This document shows, piece after piece, positions 15,874-26,369 of a stretch of DNA of 64,000 bases. Under the pieces are notes generated by a model. It was not told the origin of the DNA. It did not search any database and was given only the letters and a program-made list of their open reading frames with translations. How positions within the stretch are numbered: the first letter of the stretch is position 1; the number at the start of each line of letters is the position of its first letter. This DNA is from Jingyaoa shaoxingensis (lineage in GTDB: Bacteria; Bacillota; Clostridia; Lachnospirales; Lachnospiraceae). Made by a program: the position numbers and the translations under genes. The stretch covers positions 124,001-188,000 of the forward strand of contig NZ_JACRSZ010000007.1 in NCBI RefSeq assembly GCF_014385005.1. Reading direction: 5' to 3'.

Positions 15874-18800
15874 ATGGCAAGAAAAATGAAAACCATGGAT
15901 GGTAACCATGCAGCAGCTCATGCTTCTTATGCATACAGCGATGTAGCGGCTATCTTCCCTATCACACCTTCATCCGTTATGGCAGAAGCCACAGATGAAT
16001 GGGCAACCCAAGGTAGAAAGAACATTTTCGGACAGGAAGTTCAGGTTACAGAAATGCAGTCTGAAGCAGGTGCAGCAGGTGCTGTACACGGATCTCTGTC
16101 AGCAGGTGCCCTGACAACTACTTATACAGCTTCACAGGGTCTGCTTCTTATGATCCCTAACCTTTACAAGATCGCTGGTGAACAGCTTCCGGGTGTATTC
16201 AACGTATCCGCTCGTGCACTTGCAAGCCACGCACTTTCTATCTTCGGAGATCACTCCGACGTATATGCCTGTCGTCAGACTGGTGCAGCTATGCTGTGCG
16301 AATCTTCCGTACAGGAAGTTATGGACTTAACACCGGTTGCACACTGTGCAGCAATCAAAGGACGTATTCCATTCATCAACTTCTTCGATGGATTCCGTAC
16401 ATCTCACGAGATCCAGAAGATCGAGACATGGGATTACGAAGATCTGAAAGATATGGTAGATATGGATGCAGTTGAAGCATTCAGAAACCATGCTCTGAAT
16501 CCAAATCATCCATGCCAGAGAGGTTCAGCTCAGAACCCGGATATCTTCTTCCAGGCAAGAGAAGCATGTAACCCATACTACGATGCAATGCCTGCAATCG
16601 TACAGGAATACATGGACAAAGTAAACGCTAAGATCGGAACAAACTACAAGCTGTTCAACTACTACGGAGCTGAAGATGCTGAGAACGTCATCATCGCTAT
16701 GGGTTCTGTATGTGATACTATCGAAGAGACAATTGACTACTTAATGACTAAGGGAGAAAAAGTCGGTGTTGTTAAAGTTCGTCTTTACAGACCATTCTCT
16801 GCAGAAGCACTGGTAGCAGCTATCCCTGAGACAGTAAAACGTATCTCTGTTCTTGACAGAACAAAAGAGCCAGGTGCTATGGGCGAACCTCTGTACCTTG
16901 ATGTTGTTGCAGCTCTGAAAGGAACAAAATTCGAATCTACTCCAGTATTTACAGGACGTTACGGACTTGGTTCCAAAGATACAACACCGGCTCAGATCGT
17001 AGCTGTATACGAAAACACAACAAAAGAAAAATTCACAATCGGTATCAACGATGATGTTACAAATCTGTCTCTGGAACTGGGTGCTCCACTGGTTACTACA
17101 CCAGAAGGAACTATCAACTGCAAGTTCTGGGGTCTGGGAGCTGACGGTACTGTAGGTGCTAACAAGAACTCCATCAAGATCATCGGTGATAACACAGATA
17201 TGTACGCTCAGGCTTACTTTGATTATGATTCAAAGAAATCCGGTGGTGTTACAATGTCTCACCTGCGTTTCGGTAAGACACCAATCAAATCCACATACCT
17301 GATTCACCGTGCAAACTTTGTGGCTTGCCACAATCCATCTTATGTACGTAAGTACAACATGGTACAGGAGCTGGTTGACGGTGGTACATTCCTTCTGAAC
17401 TGCCCATGGGATATGGAAGGTATCGAACATCATCTGCCAGGACAGGTTAAGAGCTACATCGCTAACCACAACATTAAGTTCTACGTAATCGATGGTATCA
17501 AGATCGGTAAAGAAATCGGACTTGGACAGCGTATCAACACTGTACTTCAGTCTGCATTCTTCAAACTGGCTAACATCATTCCGGAAGAACAGGCAATTGA
17601 CCTTATGAAAGCTGCTGCAAAAGCAACATACGGACGTAAGGGTGACGCTATCGTTCAGATGAACTACGATGCAATCGATGCCGGTGCAAAACAGGTTGTT
17701 GAAATCCAGGTTCCAGAAAGCTGGAAAGACGCAGCAGAAGAAGACATCATTGCAAAAGCAGCTACAGAAGGAAAGAAAGAAGTTCTTGACTTCGTTAACA
17801 ATATCCAGCATGCAGTAAGTGCTCAGGAAGGTAACAGCCTGCCAGTATCTGCATTCAAGGATTATGTAGATGGTTCTACACCATCCGGTACAGCCGCATA
17901 CGAAAAACGTGGTATCGCAGTAGATATCCCAGTATGGAATCAGGAAAATTGTATCCAGTGTAACAGATGTGCATATGTCTGCCCACACGCAGTTATCCGT
18001 CCGGTAGCTATGACAGAAGCAGAAGTTGCTGCAGCTCCAGAAGGAATGAAGACACTTCCAATGACTGGTATGGCTGATTACAAGTTCGCTATCGTTACAT
18101 CCGCACTTGACTGTACAGGATGTGGCTCCTGTGTAAATGTCTGCCCAGGTAAGAAAGGCAACAAAGCCCTTACAATGGCTAACATGGAAGCAAACGAAGG
18201 AGAACAGAAATACTTCGATTACGCTGTAACTCTTCCAGTCAAAGAAGATGTTGTTGCTAAATTCAAAGAAAATACAGTAAAAGGTTCTCAGTTCAAACAG
18301 CCACTGCTTGAGTTCTCAGGTGCTTGTGCTGGTTGTGGTGAAACACCTTATGCAAAACTGATCACACAGCTGTTCGGTGACAGAATGTATGTTGCTAACG
18401 CAACAGGATGCTCCTCTATCTGGGGTAACTCTTCACCATCTACACCTTACACTGTAAACGCTAAGGGACAGGGTCCTGCATGGTCCAACTCTCTGTTCGA
18501 AGACAATGCTGAGTTCGGTTACGGTATGTTACTTGCTCAGAAAGCACTTCGTGACGGTCTGAAGACTAAAGTAGAAGCTCTGATCGCTGATACAGACAAA
18601 GAAGACATTAAGGCTGCCGGTCAGGAATGGCTGGATACATTCGCAGTTGGTGCTACCAACGGTGCTGCTACAGATAAGCTGATTGCTGCTCTGGAAGCTT
18701 GCGGATGTGAAAAAGCTCAGGATATCCTGAAGAGCAAAGACTTCCTTGCTAAGAAATCCCAGTGGATCTTCGGTGGTGACGGATGGGCATACGATATCGG

Positions 18801-19410
18801 ATTCGGTGGAGTTGACCACGTACTGGCAAGCGGACAGGATATCAACGTAATGGTATTCGATACAGAAGTTTACTCTAATACAGGTGGACAGGCTTCCAAG
18901 TCTACACAGCCAGGTGCTATCGCACAGTTCGCTGCTGCAGGTAAAGAAGTAAAGAAGAAAGATATGGCTTCCATCGCTATGTCTTACGGATATGTATATG
19001 TAGCTCAGATCGCTATGGGTGCTGATTACAACCAGTGCGTAAAAGCAATTGCAGAAGCTGAAGCTTATCCGGGACCATCACTGATTATTGCATACGCTCC
19101 ATGTATCAACCATGGTATCAAGAAAGGTATGAGCAAAGCTCAGACAGAAGAAGAACTTGCAGTTAAGACAGGTTACTGGCATCTGTTCCGCTTCAACCCA
19201 GAAGCAGAGAACAAGTTCAGCCTGGATTCCAAGGCTCCTGATTACACAGGATATGATGAATTCCTGAACGGAGAAGTTCGTTACAATTCTCTGAAACGTG
19301 CTAATCCAGACAGAGCTGCAAAACTCTTCGCTAAGAACCAGAAGTGCAACGAAGAAAGATATGAATATCTGAACAAACTGATTGCACTTCACGGAGCAAA
19401 AGCAGAGTAA
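15874..19410 (+). CDS. nifJ: Pyruvate:ferredoxin (flavodoxin) oxidoreductase
   Basis: Single-chain PFOR, 1178 residues, the full length of the family. It converts pyruvate and CoA to acetyl-CoA and CO2 with reduction of ferredoxin, the main pyruvate-oxidising step in anaerobic Clostridia. Domains in order: N-terminal pyrimidine-binding domain (AIFPITPSSVMAE), domain II, domain III with the EKR region, and a ferredoxin-like domain with two 4Fe-4S motifs (CIQCNRCAYVCP from about residue 693, CTGCGSCVNVCPG from about 747). The TPP domain carries the proximal-cluster motif CAGCGETPY (about 817), and the Mg/TPP-binding GDGWAYDIGFGG is also seen. AGGAGG precedes ATG 15874. Codon use is strongly biased, as for a highly expressed gene. 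Monocistronic with its own promoter, leader and terminator. Confidence 0.96.
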   Translation: MARKMKTMDGNHAAAHASYAYSDVAAIFPITPSSVMAEATDEWATQGRKNIFGQEVQVTEMQSEAGAAGAVHGSLSAGALTTTYTASQGLLLMIPNLYKIAGEQLPGVFNVSARALASHALSIFGDHSDVYACRQTGAAMLCESSVQEVMDLTPVAHCAAIKGRIPFINFFDGFRTSHEIQKIETWDYEDLKDMVDMDAVEAFRNHALNPNHPCQRGSAQNPDIFFQAREACNPYYDAMPAIVQEYMDKVNAKIGTNYKLFNYYGAEDAENVIIAMGSVCDTIEETIDYLMTKGEKVGVVKVRLYRPFSAEALVAAIPETVKRISVLDRTKEPGAMGEPLYLDVVAALKGTKFESTPVFTGRYGLGSKDTTPAQIVAVYENTTKEKFTIGINDDVTNLSLELGAPLVTTPEGTINCKFWGLGADGTVGANKNSIKIIGDNTDMYAQAYFDYDSKKSGGVTMSHLRFGKTPIKSTYLIHRANFVACHNPSYVRKYNMVQELVDGGTFLLNCPWDMEGIEHHLPGQVKSYIANHNIKFYVIDGIKIGKEIGLGQRINTVLQSAFFKLANIIPEEQAIDLMKAAAKATYGRKGDAIVQMNYDAIDAGAKQVVEIQVPESWKDAAEEDIIAKAATEGKKEVLDFVNNIQHAVSAQEGNSLPVSAFKDYVDGSTPSGTAAYEKRGIAVDIPVWNQENCIQCNRCAYVCPHAVIRPVAMTEAEVAAAPEGMKTLPMTGMADYKFAIVTSALDCTGCGSCVNVCPGKKGNKALTMANMEANEGEQKYFDYAVTLPVKEDVVAKFKENTVKGSQFKQPLLEFSGACAGCGETPYAKLITQLFGDRMYVANATGCSSIWGNSSPSTPYTVNAKGQGPAWSNSLFEDNAEFGYGMLLAQKALRDGLKTKVEALIADTDKEDIKAAGQEWLDTFAVGATNGAATDKLIAALEACGCEKAQDILKSKDFLAKKSQWIFGGDGWAYDIGFGGVDHVLASGQDINVMVFDTEVYSNTGGQASKSTQPGAIAQFAAAGKEVKKKDMASIAMSYGYVYVAQIAMGADYNQCVKAIAEAEAYPGPSLIIAYAPCINHGIKKGMSKAQTEEELAVKTGYWHLFRFNPEAENKFSLDSKAPDYTGYDEFLNGEVRYNSLKRANPDRAAKLFAKNQKCNEERYEYLNKLIALHGAKAE

Positions 19411-19432
19411 TTAAGCATAAAAGCTATATAAG

Positions 19433-19464
19433 ACGGGCATCACCATTATGGTGGTGCCTGTTTT
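19433..19464 (+). terminator. Intrinsic terminator of the oxidoreductase gene
   Basis: ACGGGCATCACC (19433-19444) pairs with GGTGGTGCCTGT (19450-19461) with two G-U pairs, then T to 19464. Confidence 0.85.
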
Positions 19465-19477
19465 GTCGTCTGTGGCG

Positions 19478-19506
19478 TTGACACTGCTTCAGGAAATATT
19501 TATAAT
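19478..19506 (+). promoter_or_regulatory. Consensus sigma-A promoter of the M16 peptidase gene
   Basis: TTGACA (19478-19483), exactly 17 bases, TATAAT (19501-19506): a perfect consensus promoter. It lies 14 bases after the preceding terminator and may also drive era and recO. Confidence 0.9.
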
Positions 19507-19553
19507 AGACTGCAAGGGCTTTTAGCCTACAGTTTAAGATCGGAGGCACAGGC

Positions 19554-22478
19554 ATGTTTCGTAGTTTGCCACAATATGATGTAATCAAAACAGAAGAGAT
19601 CCCGGATATCAAATCCACCGGAACCCTGCTGGTTCATAAAAAGAGCGGGGCGCGGGTAATGATTCTGGAAAATGAAGATGAAAATAAAGTATTTAATATT
19701 GCATTCCGCACACCACCTGCAGACAGTACCGGTGTAGCCCATATTCTGGAGCACAGTGTATTATGCGGAAGCAAGAAGTTCCCGTCCAAGGATCCGTTTG
19801 TGGAACTGGCAAAAGGTTCCCTGAATACCTTTTTAAACGCCATGACTTATCCAGATAAGACCATGTATCCAATTGCCAGCTGCAATATGCAGGATTTCTG
19901 TAATCTTATGGAAGTCTATGTGGATGCCGTTTTCTATCCGAATATTTATCAAAAAGAAGAGATCTTCCGACAGGAAGGATGGAGCTACGTTCTGGAAAAA
20001 CCGGAAGATGAGATCGTCTATAACGGTGTTGTATATAATGAGATGAAGGGTGCATTTTCTTCACCGGATGATGTGCTGGATCGCGAGATCCTGAACTCGC
20101 TTTACCCGGATACTCCATATGGTATTGAGTCTGGCGGTGATCCGAAGAACATCCCGGATCTGACTTATGAGGAATTTCTGGCATTTCATAAGAAATACTA
20201 CCATCCATCTAACAGCTATGTTTACCTGTATGGTGATATGGATATGGAAGAACGACTGGCCTGGCTGGACAGCGAATATTTAAGTAAATTCGATGCGGAC
20301 CATGTGGATTCTGAGATCCGTCAGCAGCCGGCATTCGCAGAAGTAAAAGAACTGGAAAAGACCTATTCCATTTCCAATATGGAGGAGGAAGCAGATAATA
20401 CATTTCTGGCATATAACTGGTCTGTGGGAGATGTGTTGGACGCAGACCTTTCAGCAGCCATGTCTATTGTAGAATATGTATTGCTGGAAGCACCGGGAGC
20501 ACCACTGAAGCAGGCACTTCTGGATGCAGAGATTGGCAAAGACGTAGAAGGCAGCTATGACAGCGGTGTACGCCAGCCATATTTTTCTGTGATTGCCAAG
20601 AACAGCAATCCGGACCAGAAAGAACAGTTTGTCCACATTATACGCACGGTATTACAGGAGCAGGTGGAAAAAGGTCTGGAAGAGCGATCCCTTCTGGCTG
20701 GTATTAACAATCTGGAATTCAAGCTACGTGAGGCAGACTTTGGACATTTCCCAAAGGGGCTGATGTACGGCATCGATGCTTTTGACAGCTGGCTGTATGA
20801 TGAGAATGAGCCATTCCTCTATCTGAAGCAGATCCAGAGCTGTGATTTCTTAAAGAGCAAACTGGGTACAGGCTATTATGAAGAACTGATTCGGAAGTAT
20901 CTTCTGGACAACAGTCACGCATCCTTAATTGTCATGAAGCCGGAAAAAGGGCTGACAGTCAAAGAAGAAGAACGTGTCAGAGAAAAACTGGCGGCTTATA
21001 AGGCATCTCTGTCAGAAGAAGAGATTCAGAAGATGATCGAGAAGACCGGAAAGCTGCGCATTTTCCAGGAGACTCCGTCAACCAAAGAAGAACTGGAGAA
21101 GATACCGCTTCTGCAGCTTTCTGATATACGCAAAGAGATCGCACCACTGTATAATCAGCCGATTGATGTGGATGGCACATTGCTTTTGTATCACGAACTG
21201 GATACCAACGGCATTGCTTACCTGAATGTGATGTTTGATGCGAAGGGCTTAACACCGCAGCAGTTATCTTATCTTGGAATTTTAAAATGCGTTTTGGGTA
21301 TGGTGGACACAGAACATTATGACTTCCATGAATTGAGCAATGAGATCAATATTCAGTCCGGTGGAATTTATCCGGTATCCGATGTATTTGCAGACTTTGC
21401 AAAGCCGGGAGAATATGCGGCGGCTTTTGAAATGAAGGCAAAAGTATTATATGACAAGATTGATTTTGCCTTTGATATGATCGAAGAGATTCTCTTTACC
21501 TCCAGTATGGAGAAAGAAAAACGGCTCTACGAGATCCTGGCACGGTTAAAATCCCGTCTTCAGGTAAGACTCACAAGCGCAGGACACTCCACGGCAGCCA
21601 CCAGAGCCATGGCACATTTTTCACCGGTTTCTGCATTCAATGAACGTACCGGTGGAGTGGCACTGTACGGACTGGTAGAATCCATCGAGACACATTTTGA
21701 GGATAAAAAAGGCGAACTTGTGGACAATCTGAAAAATCTGCTTTCCACCCTGATGGTACAGGAAGGACTGATGGTCAGTCTGACCTCTGAAAAAGAAATA
21801 GTGGAAAAAGTAAAGAGCCGGATGCGAAGCTTAAAAGCCAGACTGCCACATCGTGCCGAAAAAGAACAGACACAGGAAAGTATTCTGATCCCACAGTCTA
21901 ACGAAGGTCTGATGACTGCATCTCAGGTGCAGTATGTAGCACTGGCTGGTAACTTCCGTCAATATGGCTGCGAATACAATGGAGCACTGCGCATTCTGCG
22001 CACCATTATGGGATATGAATACCTGTGGACCAATATCCGTGTACAGGGCGGTGCCTACGGATGTATGAGTGGATTTGGCAAGACTGGAGATACCTATCTG
22101 GTATCTTACCGGGATCCGAATCTGGGACGTACTCTGGATATATACAAAGGAATCAGAGAATATCTGAAGAACTTTACTGTAGATGACAGAGATATGTGCA
22201 AATATATCATCGGAACCATCAGCGAATGTGATACGCCGATGAATCCGGCGGCAAAGGGCAGCCGGTCCTTAAATGCATGGATGAGCCATGTGACAGAAGA
22301 AGAATTGCAAAAAGAGCGTGACCAGATCCTTTCTGCAGACCAGAACAGTATCCGTGCGCTGGAGCCACTGCTTCAGGCAGTGCTGGATCACGGTAACATC
22401 TGTGTCATTGGAGGAGAAGAAAAGATACAGTCTGAAAAGGAACTTTTTGAACAGGTAAGACCTTTGATTCGTGGATAA
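19554..22478 (+). CDS. M16C zinc metallopeptidase (presequence-protease family)
   Basis: A 974-residue insulinase-family peptidase of the PreP/falcilysin type, made of four homologous domains forming a chamber that degrades short peptides. The inverted zinc motif HILEH (in AHILEHSVLCGS) is near residues 63-67, with the conserved KDPFVELAKGSLNTFLNA following and the distal Glu zinc ligand in the NEMKGAFSSPDD region. There is no signal peptide, so it is probably cytoplasmic and involved in peptide turnover. The Arg/Tyr-containing C-terminal substrate-binding region (NIRVQGGAYGCMSGF) is intact. CGGAGG precedes ATG 19554 by seven bases. era starts 11 bases downstream. Confidence 0.92.
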   Translation: MFRSLPQYDVIKTEEIPDIKSTGTLLVHKKSGARVMILENEDENKVFNIAFRTPPADSTGVAHILEHSVLCGSKKFPSKDPFVELAKGSLNTFLNAMTYPDKTMYPIASCNMQDFCNLMEVYVDAVFYPNIYQKEEIFRQEGWSYVLEKPEDEIVYNGVVYNEMKGAFSSPDDVLDREILNSLYPDTPYGIESGGDPKNIPDLTYEEFLAFHKKYYHPSNSYVYLYGDMDMEERLAWLDSEYLSKFDADHVDSEIRQQPAFAEVKELEKTYSISNMEEEADNTFLAYNWSVGDVLDADLSAAMSIVEYVLLEAPGAPLKQALLDAEIGKDVEGSYDSGVRQPYFSVIAKNSNPDQKEQFVHIIRTVLQEQVEKGLEERSLLAGINNLEFKLREADFGHFPKGLMYGIDAFDSWLYDENEPFLYLKQIQSCDFLKSKLGTGYYEELIRKYLLDNSHASLIVMKPEKGLTVKEEERVREKLAAYKASLSEEEIQKMIEKTGKLRIFQETPSTKEELEKIPLLQLSDIRKEIAPLYNQPIDVDGTLLLYHELDTNGIAYLNVMFDAKGLTPQQLSYLGILKCVLGMVDTEHYDFHELSNEINIQSGGIYPVSDVFADFAKPGEYAAAFEMKAKVLYDKIDFAFDMIEEILFTSSMEKEKRLYEILARLKSRLQVRLTSAGHSTAATRAMAHFSPVSAFNERTGGVALYGLVESIETHFEDKKGELVDNLKNLLSTLMVQEGLMVSLTSEKEIVEKVKSRMRSLKARLPHRAEKEQTQESILIPQSNEGLMTASQVQYVALAGNFRQYGCEYNGALRILRTIMGYEYLWTNIRVQGGAYGCMSGFGKTGDTYLVSYRDPNLGRTLDIYKGIREYLKNFTVDDRDMCKYIIGTISECDTPMNPAAKGSRSLNAWMSHVTEEELQKERDQILSADQNSIRALEPLLQAVLDHGNICVIGGEEKIQSEKELFEQVRPLIRG

Positions 22479-22489
22479 AAGGAGCATAC

Positions 22490-23425
22490 ATGAATATAAA
22501 TTTAGATGAATTAAGAAACACACCTCAGAAAAAATCAGGTTTTGTGACACTGATTGGCCGTCCGAATGTGGGAAAATCCACACTGATGAATCATCTGATC
22601 GGACAGAAGATCGCGATCACATCCAACAAGCCACAGACCACACGTAACAGGATACAGACCGTATACACGGATGAACGCGGGCAGATTGTATTTCTGGATA
22701 CACCGGGTATCCACAAGGCGAAAAATAAGCTGGGTGAATACATGGTGAATGTGGCAGAGCGTACCCTGAATGAGGTAGATGTAATTCTCTGGCTGGTAGA
22801 ACCAAGTACCTTTATCGGGGCAGGGGAGCGTCATATTGTAGAGCAGTTAAAGAAAACGAAGACACCGGTGATCCTGATTATCAATAAGGTGGATACGGTA
22901 GATAAAAAAGAAATCATCAAATACATGGATACTTACCGGAAGGTTTATAATTTTGCAGAGATTATTCCGGTATCTGCGCTGCGGGCACAGAATCTGGATT
23001 CTGTTCTGGATATGATTTTCAAATATCTGCCATACGGACCGATGTTCTATGATGAAGATACCATTACCGATCAGCCACAGAGACAGATTGTGGCTGAGAT
23101 GATCCGCGAAAAGGCATTGCGCTGCCTGGATGAGGAGATCCCCCATGGAATTGCAGTGGCCATTGATCAGATGAAGGAACGAAAAGACAGCGGAATGTTT
23201 GATATTGACGCCACCATCATCTGTGAGCGGGATTCGCACAAAGGCATTATCATTGGCAAGGGCGGTTCTATGTTAAAGAGAATCGGTTCTGAAGCAAGAA
23301 GAGATATTGAAAACATGCTGGAAGCCAAGGTTAATCTGCAGATCTGGGTAAAGGTGAAGAAAGACTGGCGTGACAGCGATTTCCTGATGAAGAACTTTGG
23401 TTATGACAAGAAGGACATTCAGTAA
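22490..23425 (+). CDS. era: GTPase Era
   Basis: Essential ribosome-assembly GTPase that binds the 3' end of 16S rRNA, 311 residues. G1 is GRPNVGKST, G3 DTPGIH and G4 NKVD, and SALR lies in the G5 region. The C-terminal KH domain includes HKGIIIGKGGSMLKRIG. AAGGAG lies before ATG 22490. It sits between the M16 peptidase and recO; era-recO adjacency is common in Firmicutes. Confidence 0.96.
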   Translation: MNINLDELRNTPQKKSGFVTLIGRPNVGKSTLMNHLIGQKIAITSNKPQTTRNRIQTVYTDERGQIVFLDTPGIHKAKNKLGEYMVNVAERTLNEVDVILWLVEPSTFIGAGERHIVEQLKKTKTPVILIINKVDTVDKKEIIKYMDTYRKVYNFAEIIPVSALRAQNLDSVLDMIFKYLPYGPMFYDEDTITDQPQRQIVAEMIREKALRCLDEEIPHGIAVAIDQMKERKDSGMFDIDATIICERDSHKGIIIGKGGSMLKRIGSEARRDIENMLEAKVNLQIWVKVKKDWRDSDFLMKNFGYDKKDIQ

Positions 23426-23427
23426 GC

Positions 23428-24171
23428 ATGAGTGACAGAATCACACTGACCGGAATGGTATTATCCGCATTACCGATAGGGGAATATGACAAACGAATTG
23501 TTTTGCTGACGAAGGAACGAGGCAAGATCAGTGGTTTTGCCAAAGGCGCACGCAGACAGAACAGTCCCATGATGGCGGCTGCCAATCCATTTTGTTATGG
23601 GACTTTTGAATGCTTTGAAGGAAGAACATCTTACAATATCTATCAGGCGCAGATCGACCAGTATTTTGAGAAGCTTTCACTGGATTTTGAAAGTGCCTAT
23701 TATGGCATGTATTTTCTGGAATTCGCAGATTATTATGCGAGAGAAAATAACGATGAAAAAGAGCTACTAAAGCTGCTGTATGTGACCCTGCGTGCACTGG
23801 AGCATGGACGGGTGGACCGGAAGCTAATCCGTTACATTTACGAGCTGCGTGCCATGGTGATCAACGGAGAATACCCGGAGAGCTTTTTCTGCGTCAGTTG
23901 TGGATCAGGGGAGCACCTGTGCGGATACTCAGATGAGAAAAACGGGGTAATCTGTCAGAACTGTCTGCCACACACGAGGGGAAAAAGACTGCTGGAGTCA
24001 ACCATATACGCGATGCAGTATGTGACGGCAGCACCACTGGAGAAACTGTATACATTCACACTATCCCCGGAGGTAGAGCGTGAATTTACATCCATGCAGG
24101 AAAGATTTCGCCGGAAGATGATTGACAGAGACTTTAAAACACTGGAAATTTTAAACACTTTACGGATTTAG
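23428..24171 (+). CDS. recO: DNA repair protein RecO
   Basis: Recombination mediator (247 residues) that helps load RecA on SSB-coated DNA in the RecFOR pathway. It has an N-terminal OB fold (TGMVLSALPIGEYDKRIVLL), a basic stretch KGARRQNS, and a zinc-finger-like segment with CVSCGSGEHLC and CQNC. It starts two bases after era stops, indicating translational coupling. Length is normal. Confidence 0.94.
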   Translation: MSDRITLTGMVLSALPIGEYDKRIVLLTKERGKISGFAKGARRQNSPMMAAANPFCYGTFECFEGRTSYNIYQAQIDQYFEKLSLDFESAYYGMYFLEFADYYARENNDEKELLKLLYVTLRALEHGRVDRKLIRYIYELRAMVINGEYPESFFCVSCGSGEHLCGYSDEKNGVICQNCLPHTRGKRLLESTIYAMQYVTAAPLEKLYTFTLSPEVEREFTSMQERFRRKMIDRDFKTLEILNTLRI

Positions 24172-24174
24172 CAG

Positions 24175-24203
24175 TTGAAAACAGGGCATGTTCTTAGTAT
24201 AAT
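24175..24203 (+). promoter_or_regulatory. Promoter of the lipoprotein / glyS unit
   Basis: TTGAAA (24175-24180), 17 bases, TATAAT (24198-24203), starting four bases after the recO stop codon. About 100 bases separate it from the lipoprotein start. Confidence 0.8.
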
Positions 24204-24212
24204 TGAAATTGT

Positions 24213-24293
24213 ATGATTTTGACTCGTAACTGTGAGGGTACTGAACAGTTATGATTTTGATTTGTAATGCAGGAAGGGGAAGTCCTGCATTTT
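24213..24293 (+). promoter_or_regulatory. Two-hairpin leader with direct repeats
   Basis: Hairpin 1: CGTAACTG (24225-24232) with CAGTTATG (24246-24253). Hairpin 2: ATGCAGGA (24267-24274) with TCCTGCAT (24283-24290), followed by four T and then directly by the GGAGGG ribosome-binding site (24294-24299). ATGATTTTGA occurs at 24213 and again at 24251. The second hairpin could act as a weak terminator or limit ribosome access. The role is inferred. Confidence 0.45.
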
Positions 24294-24305
24294 GGAGGGC
24301 AGTCA

Positions 24306-24908
24306 ATGAAAAGGGGTTACTTATTAGCCACGTTACTGGGATTTTGCTGTTTCCTGACAGGGTGCAGCATACTGGAAGGTTTTTCGCCGGAAGTGACAGG
24401 AGTATCCGTCAGCAGGAACGGCACGGTTACAGAAGTTGTAAGGGAAAGTTTTGACGCTTCTTATTACAGTGAAGAAGAACTGAAAAGTGCTGTTGAAAAT
24501 GAGATCACAGATTATAACAGCAGCCATGGCGACAAGGCTGTGAAAAAGAAGAGTCTGGAAGTCAAAGACGGAGAGGCACAGATGCGTCTGGTGTATGATT
24601 CTTATCAGGATTATGCCGGCTTCAATCATGTGGACTTCTATGTAGGAGACATTAACGGGGCCATTCAGGCAGGATATGCCTTTGAGGGAAGCTTTCTTCC
24701 GGTCAGTGACGGGAAGGCAGCAGAAGGCAGCAATGTGTGGGGATCCAGTCTGATGAGCGGTACGAATTATAAGACCGTAGTAGTAAGTGAAGCATTGCTG
24801 GTGGATGTACCGGGCAAGATCTGCTATGTTAGTGACGGAGTGAAGGTGACTGGCAAGTCAGAGGCGGTAACAGAAGACAGCAATGTTGCTTATATTCTTT
24901 ATGAATAA
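24306..24908 (+). CDS. Lipoprotein of unknown function
   Basis: A 200-residue lipoprotein. [12 protein letters not shown] is a signal peptide start and FLTGC places the lipidated cysteine at residue 20. The mature region contains an acidic helical part ([16 protein letters not shown]) and beta-rich segments. ATG 24306 is used because GGAGGG (24294-24299) precedes it by six bases and it gives a proper lipoprotein signal; an upstream in-frame ATG at 24267 lies inside a hairpin. It ends 22 bases before glyS, so the two may be co-transcribed. I do not recognise a specific family. Confidence 0.82.
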   Translation: MKRGYLLATLLGFCCFLTGCSILEGFSPEVTGVSVSRNGTVTEVVRESFDASYYSEEELKSAVENEITDYNSSHGDKAVKKKSLEVKDGEAQMRLVYDSYQDYAGFNHVDFYVGDINGAIQAGYAFEGSFLPVSDGKAAEGSNVWGSSLMSGTNYKTVVVSEALLVDVPGKICYVSDGVKVTGKSEAVTEDSNVAYILYE

Positions 24909-24930
24909 TAAAAAAGTGAGGAGAAATGAT

Positions 24931-26328
24931 ATGGAAAAGACAATGGACAAAATTGTTGCGCTGGCAAAATCAAGAGGATTCGTGTATCCGGGATCTGAAA
25001 TCTACGGAGGACTGGCAAATACATGGGATTATGGCAATCTTGGTGTGGAATTAAAAAATAACGTGAAACGTGCATGGTGGCAGAAGTTTGTTCAGGAGAA
25101 CCCATATAATGTCGGTGTAGACTGTGCAATCCTGATGAACCCACAGACATGGGTAGCATCTGGACATCTTGGTGGATTTGCAGATCCTCTGATGGATTGT
25201 AAAGAGTGTCACGAACGTTTCCGTGCAGACAAGCTGATCGAAGATTATAGTGAAGAACATGATATTACACTGGAAAAGCCAATCGATGCATACTCTCAGG
25301 AAGAGATGAAGAATTTTATTGATGAACATAATGTATGCTGTCCAAGCTGTGGCAAGCATAATTTTACTGACATCCGTCAGTTCAATCTGATGTTCAAGAC
25401 TTTTCAGGGTGTAACAGAAGATGCCAAGAATACCGTATACTTAAGACCTGAGACAGCACAGGGTATTTTCGTAAACTTTAAGAATGTACAGAGAACATCC
25501 AGAAAGAAGATTCCATTTGGTATCGGACAGATTGGTAAGTCTTTCCGTAATGAAATCACACCTGGTAACTTTACATTCCGTACACGTGAGTTTGAACAGA
25601 TGGAACTGGAATTCTTCTGTGAACCGGGTACAGACCTTGACTGGTTCCACTACTGGAGATCTTTCTGTATCAACTGGCTGCAGACTCTTGGTATCAAAGA
25701 AGATGAGATGAGAGCAAGAGATCATGCACCGGAAGAACTTTGCTTCTACAGCAAGGGTACTACAGATATTGAATTCCTCTTCCCATTCGGATGGGGCGAA
25801 CTGTGGGGTATCGCAGACAGAACAGATTATGACCTTACTCAGCATCAGAATGTATCTGGTCAGGATATGACATATTTTGACGATGAAAAGCATGAAAAAT
25901 ATATTCCATACGTTGTTGAACCATCTCTTGGTGCTGACCGTGTGGTTCTGGCATTCCTTTGCAGCGCATACGATGAAGAAAATATTGGTACAGAAGAGAA
26001 ACCAGACATGAGAACGGTATTACATTTCCATCCGGCACTGGCTCCTGTTAAGATCGGTGTTCTTCCACTGTCCAAGAAGCTGAATGAAGGCGCAGAAAAG
26101 GTATTTGCTCAGTTATCCAAGAAATACAACTGCGAATTCGATGACCGTGGAAACATCGGAAAACGTTACCGCCGTCAGGATGAGATCGGTACACCATTCT
26201 GTGTAACATACGATTTCGAATCCGAGACAGACGGTGCAGTCACCATCCGTGATCGTGATACCATGGAACAGGTTCGTGTGAAGATCGACGAACTGGATGC
26301 ATACTTTGCAGACAAATTTACATTTTAA
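24931..26328 (+). CDS. glyS: Glycyl-tRNA synthetase, single-chain (alpha2) type
   Basis: Class IIa glycyl-tRNA synthetase of the homodimeric type (465 residues), not the two-chain GlyQ/GlyS form. The start [21 protein letters not shown] is typical. Class II motif 2 is in [20 protein letters not shown], motif 3 in [14 protein letters not shown], and the anticodon-binding domain fills the last 100 residues. It has CKECHERF and CCPSCGKH Cys pairs of a zinc-binding insertion. ATG 24931 follows GAGGAG by about eight bases; a longer frame from 24883 overlaps the lipoprotein gene and is not used. No T-box leader is seen immediately upstream. Confidence 0.95.
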   Translation: MEKTMDKIVALAKSRGFVYPGSEIYGGLANTWDYGNLGVELKNNVKRAWWQKFVQENPYNVGVDCAILMNPQTWVASGHLGGFADPLMDCKECHERFRADKLIEDYSEEHDITLEKPIDAYSQEEMKNFIDEHNVCCPSCGKHNFTDIRQFNLMFKTFQGVTEDAKNTVYLRPETAQGIFVNFKNVQRTSRKKIPFGIGQIGKSFRNEITPGNFTFRTREFEQMELEFFCEPGTDLDWFHYWRSFCINWLQTLGIKEDEMRARDHAPEELCFYSKGTTDIEFLFPFGWGELWGIADRTDYDLTQHQNVSGQDMTYFDDEKHEKYIPYVVEPSLGADRVVLAFLCSAYDEENIGTEEKPDMRTVLHFHPALAPVKIGVLPLSKKLNEGAEKVFAQLSKKYNCEFDDRGNIGKRYRRQDEIGTPFCVTYDFESETDGAVTIRDRDTMEQVRVKIDELDAYFADKFTF

Positions 26329-26334
26329 TGATAC

Positions 26335-26369
26335 AGACCGGCATTCTCTTCTGGAGTGTCGGTCTTTTT
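26335..26369 (+). terminator. Intrinsic terminator of glyS
   Basis: Twelve-base-pair stem from AGACCGGCATTC (26335-26346) to GAGTGTCGGTCT (26354-26365), followed by T to 26369. The stretch 26370-26547 beyond is AT-rich with no gene that I can support. Confidence 0.88.

Noticed and set aside
17230-17988. Minus-strand open frame of 252 codons inside the oxidoreductase gene
   Set aside because: Shadow frame created by biased codon use; composition rich in Cys, Phe and Val, with no start signal.
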